A stretch of DNA of 64,000 nucleotides from Climacteris rufus (GCA_013398175.1 VZRZ01007867.1:553385-617384), one strand, 5' to 3'. Numbered from the stretch's first letter, positions 14,850 to 26,869 are shown. Notes: a model not told the origin generated them from the sequence alone. Translations and numbers: made by a program.

Positions 14850-15060
14850 TTGGGACCAAATGTGGCCTTCATTTTAAAAGGATTGAAATCAACTGAGATT
14901 TTATCTGATGAAAATGGAGAAGCTGAGCAAGTCTGTCAGTGGTTTACGTGTCTAATGAGAAGAAAACTTATCATCTAGTGCCAGCTGTGAACAAAACCAA
15001 GCAATTATCACCTCTGTATTTAATAATGAGAGGAAGAAAAGCAAAAAAATAACTGTGGAT
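14850..15060. promoter_or_regulatory. Weak candidate conserved non-coding element
   Basis: A repeat-free stretch rich in short words typical of conserved elements (for example AATTATCACCT and GGTTTACGTGTCTAATGAG). No coding frame. The call rests on composition alone and is weak. Confidence 0.2.
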
Positions 15061-16760
15061 CTGTTCTTCCTGCCATCTCAATAACAACAACAACCCCCTG
15101 AAGGAGCTACCACGTATTCAGGAAACACTTTCAACCTTCACTGCAGAATTTGCAATAGTATTTTTAAATTTAAGCATAAGCATAATGTTGAATTTTAGAA
15201 ACAGCAAATAGTACTTTCCAATGGAACCCTCTCTATTTATAGCATTTTGGAGAGAGTGTATAGACTCGGAGAGGAAGGCAGCAATATTTACAAAAATTTC
15301 ACCATGTGAGAAAACATGTTAGGGAACAAGTGGAAAACATGAAGAAGATGAATGTAAATGTCTTTATAAAATACACCAAAGCTGTTAATTTTTCTTATGG
15401 CCAAAAGTACTTGCTAATGACGTAAGAAAAAACTTTCTCAAAAATTAAGAATTTGCTGGGAACAAGAGATTGATTTGTGTTTGCTAACTTGGACCAATAA
15501 AAACAAATGCCAATCATGCTTATTAGGAAGAAAATGTATTGCAGCAGCTAAAATAGAGCTAAGAAGTTAAAAGGCAATTCAGTGCTCAGTGCTGTAGGTA
15601 TGGAATATGCTGTGTAGAGCAGGCAAAGCTGATAAAATGTGCCTGGATTAGCCCAGTTAGAGTTAACAAAATGTCTTTGAGCTGCTCTGAAGTCAATACT
15701 GTCACCTCACAGGCACATTAGCACAGCCAGGATCGGGACCTGTCCTCGTGCCCCAACATCTCAGTCAGTAACACATCTGTCTTTATTCCACATTCCTGCT
15801 CTGAGATCCCAGATGCTGCAGGACAAAGGCAGGCACTGACATTATTGGCCATGAACTGTGTGCCATACATTACTGCAACTGCTGTTACCATGTGACAGGA
15901 CTGAGAAATGCTGTTGCAGGGAATAGCTGAGCAAATAAAAACAGCCAATAGGTGGAAAATTACAATGGGACCACAGAGGATTTGCTGGAAATCTCTCAGC
16001 AGCAGACAATGAAGGCAACTCTTACTGAAAGACAGGTTGCATTGCTGTTTGGGATATTTAACAGCATCTCATACACTTAAGAGTTATGTTTGTATTTTAT
16101 TTCTTAAAACTAGGAATTTAAAATTTTTTTTGGTAAAGAGATGATTTATGACAGCTGTTATCAGTATACTCAGTGATACCTGGTTTTATTGGAAGGCTTT
16201 TTTAATCCAGCAAGTCTGCGTGGGCTGTTCTGTGTGGCACTGAGGATATTTCTCTTATTCCAAATAAGAATTTTGATCAAATGTCCCATTTCTCCCAACT
16301 ACTCCAGCCAGTCTGTCAGAAACTGTCTAAACACTCAGTAATTATAAAAAACCAACCTGCATTAAATCTAGGAACTCTTCATGCACTGTCAAAAATCAGA
16401 TTGGATGTTTTTATAGATATTTTTCAAGGAGTGCAGCAAGCACCACAGCACTTTATTTATCTCCTGGATTTTAAGTTGTGTTTTCCTCCCAGAGTGGTCA
16501 ATAAAGGACTTGTTTGTCATTCTCTGAACCTGATCCAAGCCCCTAGCTGACCTCACTGGGTTACCCACACTGTTGTGGGCTCCCTTCATCCTCAAGAGCC
16601 ATTGTTCAACTCTGTTCTGAAATCATCTACAGGACTGTGGTTCCTTTACCAGGAAACATCAACCTCATTCCCTATCCCATTAGAATAAACAGAAGAAAAA
16701 TCTTATCCAAATAAAAAAAAATTCCATAATAGATACGTTCAAGTGAGGGAAGCATCAGCT
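15061..16760. other. Gene-free stretch
   Basis: No gene or clear transposon seen. A CRE/C-EBP-type word TGACGTAA occurs at 15418-15425. From about 16385 the plus strand has some resemblance to an old CR1 3' region (around ATCAGATTGGATGTTTTT), but it is too decayed for me to call. Confidence 0.5.
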
Positions 16761-16937
16761 CAGAAAGGAATTGGTAGGAGAATGTGTGGAGAGAAGAAAA
16801 GAATTTGATTATTTTGGGATTGTATATGATGCAGAAAAAAAATCACAAGGGACTGCAACACTGGATGGAAGAGTTGCTCCTCTTCCTGGAAGTGAAGGAG
16901 CTGATGGAGCAGGTGAGATTCCTGATTCCACATCCAC

Positions 16938-17080
16938 GGGTTGGGATGCAAAGGCAGAACAGGCTGCCACAAAATGGCATCAGTTCTATAGGTTTCTTTN
17001 TGGGTTGGGATGCACAATACAGCCCATGGCAAAGGCAGAATAGGCTGCCACAAAACGGCATCAGTTCTATAGGTTTCTTT
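16938..17080 (+). repeat. Imperfect tandem duplicate flanking a single unknown base
   Basis: Two copies of one sequence lie side by side: 16938-16999 (62 bp) and 17002-17080 (79 bp). Both begin GGGTTGGGATGCA and end CAGTTCTATAGGTTTCTTT. The second copy carries about 17 extra bases after the first word and differs at two positions (AACAGG to AATAGG, AAAATGG to AAAACGG). The only isolated N of the window, base 17000, sits at the junction. That position suggests a contig join or a collapsed or duplicated haplotype as readily as a real tandem repeat. Confidence 0.85.
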
Positions 17081-17539
17081 GGAAAATGAGTGGGAAATGA
17101 GGATAAAAAGCCTGGAAAACAGATTTCAAGTCACATATCAGGAAAGCAAGTTCAGTAACAGCAGCCTGTACCTGTGCACTCCAGGTCAGCTGAGCTGGCA
17201 GCTGTTTGGGGAAAGACCACATGAAATAAATTCACATTTTCTAATGTGCTGTTCTGGGGCCTGAAACTCTTTCACTTCCTCCTGGTTTTATACCAGATAA
17301 GCAAAATTGTCAAGTTCTAGTCATTGAAGAATTAGGTCCTGTGGCTTCCAACTACAGGACAAGATTGGGACAACCTCCTCATCTAAGCCCCAAAAATAGT
17401 CTCTAGTAGGTAACAAAGTCAGAAAGAAAGTGCAACGTAAAGCTGAATTTCATTCTATAGTAGCATATTTTCATGCTGCATAACATTTTATCAATTCTAT
17501 TCTCTATTTCACTATTGAAAGGGCTTCTTCTCCCCATTC

Positions 17540-17730
17540 TTTCTTTCCTGATACCAATGATAACTGCATTTGGCTTTTTTTTTTTATCCTGGCATGATAA
17601 TTTTGCAGTAATCTTTCATAAATCTCAGCATGTTCTCAGAAAGTAAATGATGGCATAATTTATCACTATTGAAAATGCATTTTTTGCCATGACAGTATAA
17701 TTAGACATTCTTTTCAGGAGACATATTAAG
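17540..17730. promoter_or_regulatory. Candidate conserved non-coding element
   Basis: AT-rich, largely repeat-free apart from an 11-T run near 17575-17585, with clustered words such as TGATAATTTTGCAGTAATC and CAGTATAATTAGACATTC that resemble homeodomain and POU sites. No open frame of note. The candidate is based on composition only. Confidence 0.25.
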
Positions 17731-17849
17731 TATATACCAATGTATTAAAGCTGCTGTGCTGCAGATCCATTTAGTTGATTTATTCTTTGTCTCTGGCTAC
17801 CTTCCCTTATCATGATACCCCCACAATCATGCATTCTCATTGCAAGGGA

Positions 17850-18130
17850 ATAAAAAAAGCTCAGGCAAGGAAGCAACACATTGTAAGAAACAATATCTGC
17901 AGGTTAACTAATTCAAGTGGGAACAGGATGCAATTTGGCTGCACTTTTGTACCAATTCAGAACGCATTAATTATGCAGTGATCAAAATAATTTCCCATGC
18001 ATAATGCTGACCTCATTCACTAGAGGGCAACAAAACCCCAGTTTAAAAAGCCTCCACCTTCTACTTTCAATGACAGAGCACTTTTAATAAGATGCGGCTC
18101 GGATTTCATAATGAACACCCTATTAATTTT
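17850..18130. promoter_or_regulatory. Candidate conserved non-coding element with CTCF-like site
   Basis: This stretch combines homeodomain/POU-type words (CATTAATTATGCAG at about 17965, CCCATGCATAATGC at 17994-18007, CCTATTAATTTTAC at 18119-18132) with a CTCF-like core. No frame of interest, no simple repeat. It is one of the better-looking candidate regulatory stretches in the window, but conservation has not been tested. Confidence 0.35.
18017..18029 (+). promoter_or_regulatory. CTCF-like binding motif
   Basis: TCACTAGAGGGCA matches the 12-position CTCF core CCASYAGRKGGC at all but the first base. CTCF organises chromatin loops and insulators in vertebrates. A single core match occurs by chance at a modest rate, so occupancy is unproven. 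It lies within a candidate conserved element. Confidence 0.4.
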
Positions 18131-18599
18131 ACATAAGTGCAAAGTTCCTTCTGAGGAGCTGGGGAGGCTGCTGAGCAGAGAGGACCAAGGCTCCCAAGAG
18201 GTGCCAGGAAGGTGTTGCTGGAGCCCCAGCCCCACAACAGCCTGGGTGTTTGCATTTCTCTGAGCTCTGGTCTCTCACCCAGGTTATCCCACCAAACTCC
18301 ATTCGCAGCCCCCCCAGACCCTGCACTGCTTTTGGAGATCAAAGCCTGTGGGTTTGTCTTCAGATCATAAAGCTATCCATGTTCAAGCTACTTAAACTGC
18401 GGTAATGAAAACCTCTCATCCATCTGACTGCGCTTTGCTTTTGATCAGGGAGGTTTGGGGGCCGCTTTCTGCCTGGCTCTGCCCCTGAGCTGCTGCTTCT
18501 GGCATTACCTTCTCCCTTTGACTAAACAGAATGAATATTTTCATGCTTAACCAAAATGCAATAGAAATCCTTTGCTTGTAATTTTTAAGGGTGTTTGTT

Positions 18600-18770
18600 A
18601 GGAAGCCTGAAAGGGTTGATACTATCTCTGCCAACAGTCTAACAACTAATTAGTTTACCATGGGCCACCACGTTAGCTCTGCTAATTTAATTTTGAAAAG
18701 TTCACTCTGCGTAATAAAATCTGGTTGCTGGATCTTCTCCTCCAGTTGTAAATAAGAAATAGCTATTACT
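18600..18770. promoter_or_regulatory. Candidate regulatory element with 12-bp homeodomain palindrome
   Basis: Contains the perfect palindrome AACTAATTAGTT (18644-18655), a symmetric site built around TAATTA, the core bound by many homeodomain dimers. Further TAAT words follow (GCTAATTTAATTTTG, GCGTAATAAAATC). No coding frame. Function is inferred. Confidence 0.3.
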
Positions 18771-19720
18771 GCTATGGTCTATTGAAAAAGGGTTTCATAC
18801 ACTGTGAAAAAATGATTACACAGACACAGACCCAACCAATTGAGAAATAATTATGTGAATTTGTCTTTTGTCCTCAGATGCAAGTAATGGCTAATGCAAA
18901 TAAACTGCCAGAGAAGTGTTTTATGTGCCTTTTATAGCATGAATAAGAATATATTTAACCCATTTTTGATGAATAGCTGACTAGTATTTTTCCCCACTGG
19001 TTTTCTTAGAGAAGAAAATTATTAGGACCAGATGCAAATACCCAACTCTTAAAGCACTTGCTCCCAGAAACACATCCTTGGCCTCTCCTTTAAGGGGGTT
19101 CATCCCAAGAGGTGACCAGATATGTACAAATGCATTCCTGTGTTTGAGAGGCAGTGCAAAGATTAGGAAGGGGTGGGGGCAGCTCAGGAGGGGAGAGATG
19201 TACAAATACATTTTTCTATTACACAGTTGACAGCCCCTTGGGAAAACAAGTCTAAGAAATGTGCAACCTTGAAATGTGTGCACGCTGCAAGGGATATTTT
19301 CAATGTGAACCCTGTGTTGGGATTTTCAAAGTCCTTAATCATTTGGCTCTGCTGTGGAACAGGGATATACTGAAGCTCCTAAACAAACAGAAAGGTTTGA
19401 TTTTGATTCCCTCTCCTTGCAGAAAGGCAGAGTAGGCTGTCCCTGCTACACCCCCTTGGCAGGGCACTGCAGCCTCCACACCCTATGCCTAGTTAGCAAT
19501 ATTCTCTTTGCACACAGTGCAGCATGACACATCCCCTTCCCACCAAAGTATTTAACAATTTCCTTTGAAATGCAACTCATTATACAAAAGCAGAACTAAA
19601 TAAAAAATACTCCAGAGAGGGAACAGATTGCTAGATATAGATTAGATGTGCAGCCTAATCCTTCACAAGCATTAAATATTTAACATAATCACACCACAGG
19701 TGACAGGAAGATGTCTGCAT

Positions 19721-19744
19721 TGTTTAATTAGACTTAATTAAACA
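19721..19744. promoter_or_regulatory. Perfect 10-bp inverted repeat with two TAATTA-type cores
   Basis: The arms TGTTTAATTA (19721-19730) and TAATTAAACA (19735-19744) are exact reverse complements separated by GACT. Each arm holds a homeodomain-type core, so the whole could bind a cooperative homeodomain dimer. AT-rich DNA makes such palindromes less rare than their length implies. Confidence 0.4.
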
Positions 19745-20553
19745 TAAGGAAAATCTAATACTAATTCAGGTCTAGCTTTTAAATTGATTACAAAACTCCC
19801 TTTTTAAAGTACTTTGGTATCTGGAAAAATGTATTCTTTTGTTCATTAGCTGGGGAATCCTTGCCATGCAATGCTCAAACCCCATGAAGAGACGATCTGT
19901 TGTGCTCAAAAGCCCATGGACGAGAGTAACTTTTCTCTACTGGGTTAAGGACAAAGCCAGAGGACTTGGCACTTCCACCAGGCTGTAATGCTGAGCTCTT
20001 TTGGCCATATTTTGTATAAGCCATTACACTCGGGACATCATTTTTTTCTATTACCTCTTTTATGGTCTTATTGTTTACAAGAAAATAGATAGAGCATTTA
20101 ATTATGAGAGGGACTTAATGTTCTATAACAACTCCTGTATGCAATACATTGCCCCTGGAACTCTGCTCACAACTCACATTAATGCGACAAATGGAAAAAC
20201 CAAAACTAAACAGTGTAACAGAGAAGATGTTTTGCAAGAGGAGGGTGTTATCTAATGCTATGAATCATTCCCTGATAATATTCTCACGTCTCCCAGTTAA
20301 AGTTATGGTTCAGAACGGTGTTCAAGCACAGATGAATACAACACAAGTTGTCAAAGAACCAGGGAAAATTTATGACACACTGCTTTGTTTCCCAATCATC
20401 TTATTTAGTGACGTTAAGTGGAATAGCCTGGTATGGGTCCAGTCTACAAGGAATACCCTCATGACTGCATTAAAACTTAGAGTACTATTTTCTCTACAAA
20501 CTAAAAGTTAGAAATAATTAAAGAAATCAAGCCATAACCATCCCAGAAATGAA

Positions 20554-21033
20554 TCAATTCAGTGAGCCCCAGGTGTACCAAGCAGCAGTGGCTTCACGAT
20601 CATGACAGTTTGTTGCTTTACCTGATGGTACGGCTGTTTCCTCCTCCTCTGGTTTTTGGGTTACTGCAACTAATTTTTTGGGGGAAGGATGCAGGTTGTG
20701 GCAATGGTAAATGCAGAATTTGGGGTTGCAGATGTGTGTTCTCTGCATGTGAGAGCTGGAGCTCCTGTCATGAGCCTCACTGTGCATCTGCTGAGCTTGT
20801 GCTTGTCTTGCAGACATGAAGGAGAGTTTTGTACCATGTATATGCACAGGCAGGAGGTTCCTGATCTGGATTTGTGGGACAGAAATTGAAGTCTCTTCTT
20901 TCTTGAAAGAAAATTGGATCCATATGGAATTGCTGCTATAAGTTTGGAACAAGAAATAGCAAAACACCCATAAAAGAGTTACAACAATAAATACCCATAA
21001 TGCAGAGTTGCACACAAACTCCTGGTCACACAC
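20554..21033 (-). other. Unrecognised 159-codon open frame, probably chance
   Basis: From its first methionine the frame has a hydrophobic segment at about residues 11-29 (aromatic, leucine and valine rich), followed by a polar, histidine- and serine-rich remainder without a domain I recognise. Two other frames overlap it on the opposite strand. I see no promoter, no splice-site pair extending it and no family resemblance. A short secreted or membrane protein cannot be excluded, but chance is more likely. Confidence 0.15.
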
Positions 21034-21734
21034 AGCAAAGGAACAATTTTTTTTGTTGTTTCTGGCAGAAAGAGGTTGAGGCTTTTTGCTTTTTGCTCAG
21101 CTAACCTTTGTCATGTGGTGGTTGTGAATCACACCCTACTTACCTTTCTGAGTCCTCAGTGCATACACTCTGACATGTTTCTGTCTGCTGAGTTTGATAA
21201 CACAGCTGATGAAAGCAAAAACATTATTCATGGTGTGGTATCTTAGTCACTACTGTCCCAGTCAAATTAGGGTTTATCTACAGAGAATAATTGGGGTAGG
21301 CTCTGGAAATTGTCACACTTACAATAGGAAATAAATTTTAAATTATGGGCAGAAATCAAGGGCAATTTCTATTTTAGGCAGTTTTGTTTCAGGAACAGGA
21401 AACAAATAACGAAAACAAAATTCTACAAAGAAAGATAAAAATGAGGAAAAAATATCAGAGGGAAGTATTGTAAAAGCAATGGAAAGATTGAAAAATGAGT
21501 GAGCAGCACAATCCTTCCATATATGAAATGGATGGTATTTTAATTCTAGACACAGGAAGCTAAATGTTGTGGTTTGAGAACTTTTTACTCACAGGAACTG
21601 GGAGCAAACGGGAGTCTTAGCACCCAGCAGAAGGTATCCAGCACCTGAAGGGAGGGCAGGAGGCCATGGGGGTGATTAATTCCTGGTTACACAAACTCAG
21701 CTCAAGGTTGATGTAGTGTACATATATATTTTAG

Positions 21735-21925
21735 GGCTCTCCTCTACAGAAGGCACATTGATAAACCAGAGACACTACTGAAGACAGCAATAAAAATGAT
21801 GAAGTGGACACAGTGCTTGTCCTAGGTAGTCAGGCTGAAGGAAATGGATATGTGCCGTATGGAGAGGCAGTGACAAACAGGGGACAGATGGGTTACAGGG
21901 GTATAAATAACTGAAGGTTAGTGCC
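21735..21925 (+). mobile_element. Ancient CR1 LINE fragment (reverse transcriptase end)
   Basis: The plus strand matches, from memory of CR1 consensus patterns, the highly characteristic block just before the CR1 3' end: an ACAGAAGG...GATAAACCAGAGA stretch, then AGCAATAAAAATGATGAAG (21785-21803), AGGCTGAAGGAAATGG (21832-21846), ATGGAGAGGCAG and GGGGTATAAATAACTGAAGG (21898-21917). In functional CR1 this region encodes the C-terminal part of ORF2. Many substitutions and small indels show an old, dead copy, older than the CR1 at 35.6 kb. It may extend some way past 21925, but I cannot trace the 3' tail. Confidence 0.75.
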
Positions 21926-24900
21926 TCATACTCCAGCGAGACATTAGTGCATTTCAGGAGTTAAATACAAATTCCAGGAGACTGTGATTCAGTAGTAGCA
22001 GTCTCTAAGGGTGCCAAGACCATTCCACAAAAATCCCAGAGTAAGATAATCCATAAATACATCACTGGCATTGCTTCCCATGTGTGCTGCCCTCTGGAGA
22101 GAAAGGAGAGGTGCTGATCCTCACCAGGAGGAATCTCTGGCTAATCCTCTCCTCCCCAAGGCTCACCACACAGTCACACTTGGAGGAGGAGGCAGCAGAG
22201 GAGCCACCTGCCCGTCCCAGGGAGGCACAGCCTCAGCCCTGCTCTACCACCATGTGCTGAAATGCCAAGTGCTGTCCCAGGTGAATGCAGCAGCAGAGTT
22301 CTCTCCTGGCAGGACTCTGCTCACACCCTGGGCTCAGGTTTAAGTCAGGAAAAGGAATATGTCCATACAATAACAGGAAGACAATTCAGATTCCCTGTGA
22401 TGGGTCCAGCAGCAGCAGAGAGCAAGGGGCAGAAAGGACTGAGCAGCAACACTGAGACCTCGCAGTGCGAACAATTCTGTCCCCATTCGTAGCTAAAGTC
22501 CCAAATCTCTAAAAACATCCTTTTAGATAAGCTTGTGCTAAATGTACACAATCAGTGCCTTAATACAACTTTCTCTTTCAGAATGTGCCATGATGTGTGG
22601 GGGTTTTTACTTTCTAGAAACTGTTTCCAGCAGGAACAGATCAGTGCAGAACAAACTACAGATATCAGATCTCACACATCCTTTCGTGGGTTGATTTCCA
22701 CGGTGTGTAGGTTTCAGCTTTACCACAGCCTCTCCCTGGAGGACATCTGGAATCCTCAGCTTTGTACCAGAGTTTCAATAGGGGAATATTAATGTTTAAA
22801 CTATAATGGGTCTGATTTAATCTGATTTCATTAACATTTTATTAACAGCTGTGTCTAGGCAGTAATTTTAATCATTTAACTGTATTTCAGGAGTGGGGTG
22901 GGAGGGTTTGAGCGATTCAGGGGAAATGACAATTCAAAGTCAGTTCAGTCCTGGAGTTTTTCTCAAGCACAACTCGTACACAATCCCAGTTCAAGTCAGT
23001 TGGCCACTACCAGGACACAGCCTGTGCTGTGCAAATGTCCTCTGACATTCCTGCCCAGCCTAACCCCCGTGAAGAATGACACATGCTGGGGCTGTGCTAA
23101 GCCCTGCTGGCACATAACCAAATTAATATTTATCACAAAAACCCACAGTCTTTCAGACTTCTGAGTTGTCTATAAAGACATTTGGAGATAAAAACCTTGA
23201 TGTGCTAATGTTTATCACAAAACTCTTATTAACGTGAAATGGTACTTCAGCTGTTGATGAACTTTGAACAGTTGAACTTTGTGTTGGCAGGAGAGCCACA
23301 TATAGACCCCTGTCTTTCTAATTATTAAATCACAGACATCCAAGCACTTGAAAAAGCCCCCTTAGGTTTTGGCTGCTGTTTGCAGACAGCTGTGGTGCTC
23401 CAGTGCCTCCCCGCAGAAGGCAGCGAAGTGCAAACACACCAGACACTGCAGAGCAGAGGAGCTGCTTCTTGCTGGCATCAGACACCGCCTTGAGCAGCTG
23501 CTTTCCCAGGCACCACGATGTGATACACGGGCCAGAGGGGAAGAGGAGAGAGTGAGCAACGTTTCACTTTGGGTGCAGTCCAGCTCCTCAGCTCGGTGTG
23601 TGATTTGCAAATGAACGATGGAACTTCCCCACATCATTGTTGCAAATAGAAAACCCTCTAAGACACAACATATTTCAGTACTTCATACTTAAACTACCTC
23701 CAGTTATTCTGAAGCTCCTAAGCTTTCAGCATTTCACAACACAATCGTATCTGGATCACAGAGAGAAAAAATTGTGCATACTATACAGCACTGCAGCAAA
23801 TTCTGACATTTTTAAAAACTAAAGGACTTGAGAAACAACCTTCTGCTCCCTCCCCCCCGAGATAGCAAAAAACAACCAGGACTCAAACATAAAATTAAAT
23901 ACAGTTTATCTCCTCCATGACATCTCTATTATATACACTGAATTGGAAGAAGTTTACAATAATAACTTTTCTTCTCTAATATGATACTTATTTCAAGCAC
24001 TTGAAAACAGAAAATAGCTCAGAACATTCTCACTCTAAGCCTGAGACCTCATTTCTCTTTAAATTCCAGCCTTAGTCGTAATTCTTATCCTGGTTTATTC
24101 AAGAGCAAGCACTCCATCTCCCACATAAATTCTTCTGGATTTCCAAGCAGAGATGCCAGCTGAATGTGACTGAAATAAGTAAACCGTGGGTTCAGTGAGA
24201 GGGTTCTGATACCACAGTGGCTTAGCTTAAGACTGAAATTGAGGAACAACATGGTAAACTTACAAAATGCAGGCATCTCTGAAGCATTCTATTTAAGATT
24301 TTGTTCAGGTAAACCAAACCAAATTGGTGCTCGGAGTTTTGTGCTTAGGAAAACAAATTTTTCCAGTTGTCTCATTACTTATAAGGCAGAACAGAAATCC
24401 CAAAGAGGCAAATTCTCCTTCCAGACACTTCAGCACCCAAATCTACTCAGCACATCCTCTGTTTGTGATGTACTGAGGTTTGCAAACAGTCAGAGGACTC
24501 TGAGCCAAGCAATTCTGACCCTCATCCACCCAGAGAGTCAAAAGATGATGTTACTGCTGCATCATTCTTATTGAGCTTAATGCAGCTTTGCTGCTCAACA
24601 CACCTTTTAACAAGCACCACCACATATTAGTGGGATGTTGCCAACACTGTACACTGTCAAATTAAGGCTGTTAAACACAAGGTCTTTGTTTACAGTGTGA
24701 AAATAAGCTGTTGTTGAACAAATGAGAGGGTAAACATTTACAAAGCTGGAGAAAAGGCTGCACAGCTGAAGCTGGGGTGAGAGTGCTGCATTCCTTTCTC
24801 CTTTAAGAAAAACTGGCACAAAATTATTCCAGTGCAGTCACTTGAAGTAGAGTGACTTTTCATGGTTCGTTTTCTTCATGGGACTGAGCGAACTTGAGCA

Positions 24901-25779
24901 AAGTGCCAGAAGGAGCAGAGCTTTCTGAAAATATTTAACTTGAAAGCAAAGATGCTCAGTGTAAAGATAATGGGCTCATGGAACAGACATCCCACTAACA
25001 CATTTACATGAGGACTGGACTGAATATAGCACAGGAAAAGGAAGAGACAGCACATCACCCTTAGAAAGAAGGTTTGGCTCCTCAACATTGCTGCACGCCT
25101 TCCCATGAAATCCCCAGCAATGGTTCTGTGATATCTCCAGGGAAGGAAAGCCTCACCTCACATCCCCACAGGTGTCAGAACCCTCCAAAGGCAGCGTGAT
25201 GCAAAGGCTCCACCAAGAGTTTGCTGACTCAGGGAGAGCTAAAAGCGAGCACAGCAGTGGGAAGCTTTGAGCACTCCCAGTTTTCAGCACATCTTTGTGA
25301 GCACCTTGGGTCTTTCTAAGAGCAGTGGTTTTGTCTGGGTCTTATTCAAAGCAGTTTTCTGTTGTGACCTCATTTAAGTCAATGGGACATAAAGGAGCAA
25401 AGTAAAACAGAAATGTAGGAGGCTGTATTTCTAGCAGTTTGAACTTGGACCTCCTTTAGTCATCACAATTTTGGAATTCAAGTTCATCACCACAGAGACT
25501 GTCCACGGAGGATGTTATTACAAGGAATGAAAAGAATCCAGTACTGCTTGTCATGGCCTGAGCTTACTGTGCTGATAAAATTTAGCCTGCCCCAGACTGC
25601 ATCTGGAATCAGAAGCAGTTATAAAACAGGAAAACCCCCAGAAATATATGGATTTAATACAAATTCTTCTTTAAGACAATGACTTCCTATACACAGGTGA
25701 ACTTTGGCAATCCAAAGGTTTGAACTGCTACATCCAATTTATTTATAGACAATAACTTACCAATATTTCTGTGTACAGA
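21926..25779. other. Gene-free stretch
   Basis: No gene recognised. Short frames on both strands (up to 111 codons at 24239-24574) carry no known domain. Two similar words, AATATTTATCACAAAAACCC (about 23125) and AATGTTTATCACAAAACTC (about 23208), form a weak local repeat. A patch at 22080-22260 is richer in G and C. Confidence 0.6.
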
Positions 25780-26030
25780 ATCTCATTAATATAAATCAGC
25801 TCATAATATTTTGGTAGTGATATCAGCCTAATTTGAATTTTATATTGCACAGTAGTATTGAATGCTAGACTTGATTTTTTTTAGAGTAATTAATGAGCTG
25901 AGCTACCTGGGAGAAAAACAAAACGATGATTATAATTAGAAGTGTTCCATGGCTGCTACCGACTGTTTAGATGTACTTACAGGTAGCATTTCTAATTAAA
26001 ACCCTCTTGATGCTGAGACATCTCTCACTT
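25780..26030. promoter_or_regulatory. Candidate conserved element with nested inverted repeats
   Basis: Two inverted repeats are nested: TAATTAGAA (25933-25941) with TTCTAATTA (25990-25998), and inside them TGCTACC (25954-25960) with GGTAGCA (25982-25988). All arms are exact. The 5' side has a 12-base spacer between the stems and the 3' side has one base, so the fold is strongly asymmetric and unlike a standard microRNA precursor. Surrounding words such as AGTAATTAATGAGC (25885-25898) support a regulatory reading. Function is unproven. Confidence 0.35.
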
Positions 26031-26869
26031 CATTTGTTATTAAAAAAGTGGGACTTTTTTTGCATTAAGAAATCCCTTAATAGAAAAATAATAGAAAAAG
26101 TTACATGTAATTACATTCTCTGTGCTTTTTGTGGTGAGCAGTTCCTGTGAGAAAATGAGCTGCAGGTGTGTCAGAGGAAGAAGTGCTGGCTCTGGGTTCA
26201 CTGTTTGGATTTTTCCACCTGGAAAGGACTTGGGATTCAGGCTGGCATTGTCAAAGGAGGCTGCAGGGGTTATGGGGGTGCCAGGGTGTCGAACTCCCTG
26301 GGGGCTCTGTGAAAATTGTAACATTTGGGGGAGCGAGGAGGAAAAATAAATCACCTCAAGTTACTCTGCTGAGAACTGTAAAGTCACAGTCAGTTCTAAG
26401 CACAGTCCAGGGTTTGTGACAGTGAGCCTGGGACACATCCAGGGCTGACACAGACAGGCCTGCAGTGAGCAAGGCTGAGCAACGTTTTCCCAGTCAAAGT
26501 AGATTTCAAGCCATTGTTTGCAAACAGAAATTTCAGTCATTGATGCAAGTGAAATCTGTAGTGCTGCACTTAGATTAGTTACCAGCAAAACTTGCTGTTC
26601 CCATTTCCAGTATCAGCTTAAATATTTTACACACAGGGAAAAAAAGCAACCTCCCCAACCCCATTTGCCAAATTTCAGGGCTGACAGTGAAAGTTTTGGT
26701 TACACCAAGGGGGTTTCTTTCTGCTACTGCCCTAAAACAAGGCTGAGTGTCTTTTCTCCCCACACACTGAATTCTGCCTCTCTCAGGTGGGGGTGGCTGT
26801 TGCTGATGCTCATCATTAGGATTCTGAAGCTCATTAATTTGCAAACATGAAATGGCCTAATGGAGTGGC
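26031..26869. other. Gene-free stretch, slightly GC-richer
   Basis: Overlapping short frames on both strands with no recognisable domain. No transposon or simple repeat of note apart from short A and T runs near 26041-26060. Confidence 0.6.

Larger units (their letters stand above)
18771..21734. other. Gene-free stretch, one 159-codon open frame
   Basis: No recognised gene. A homeodomain-type inverted repeat at 19721-19744 is listed separately. A 159-codon minus-strand frame (20554-21033) is listed separately as probably chance. The rest is ordinary AT-rich sequence. Confidence 0.6.

Noticed and set aside
16385..16560. Possible old CR1 3' region on the plus strand
   Set aside because: Only one short block resembles CR1, and I cannot follow the consensus on either side.
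16771..17089. Three overlapping frames (90-101 codons) on both strands with repeated peptide halves
   Set aside because: The repetition comes from the DNA duplicate around the N at 17000, with frames crossing an unknown base.
25933..25998. microRNA precursor
   Set aside because: The two stems are joined by a 12-versus-1 base internal loop, not compatible with a normal Drosha/Dicer hairpin.
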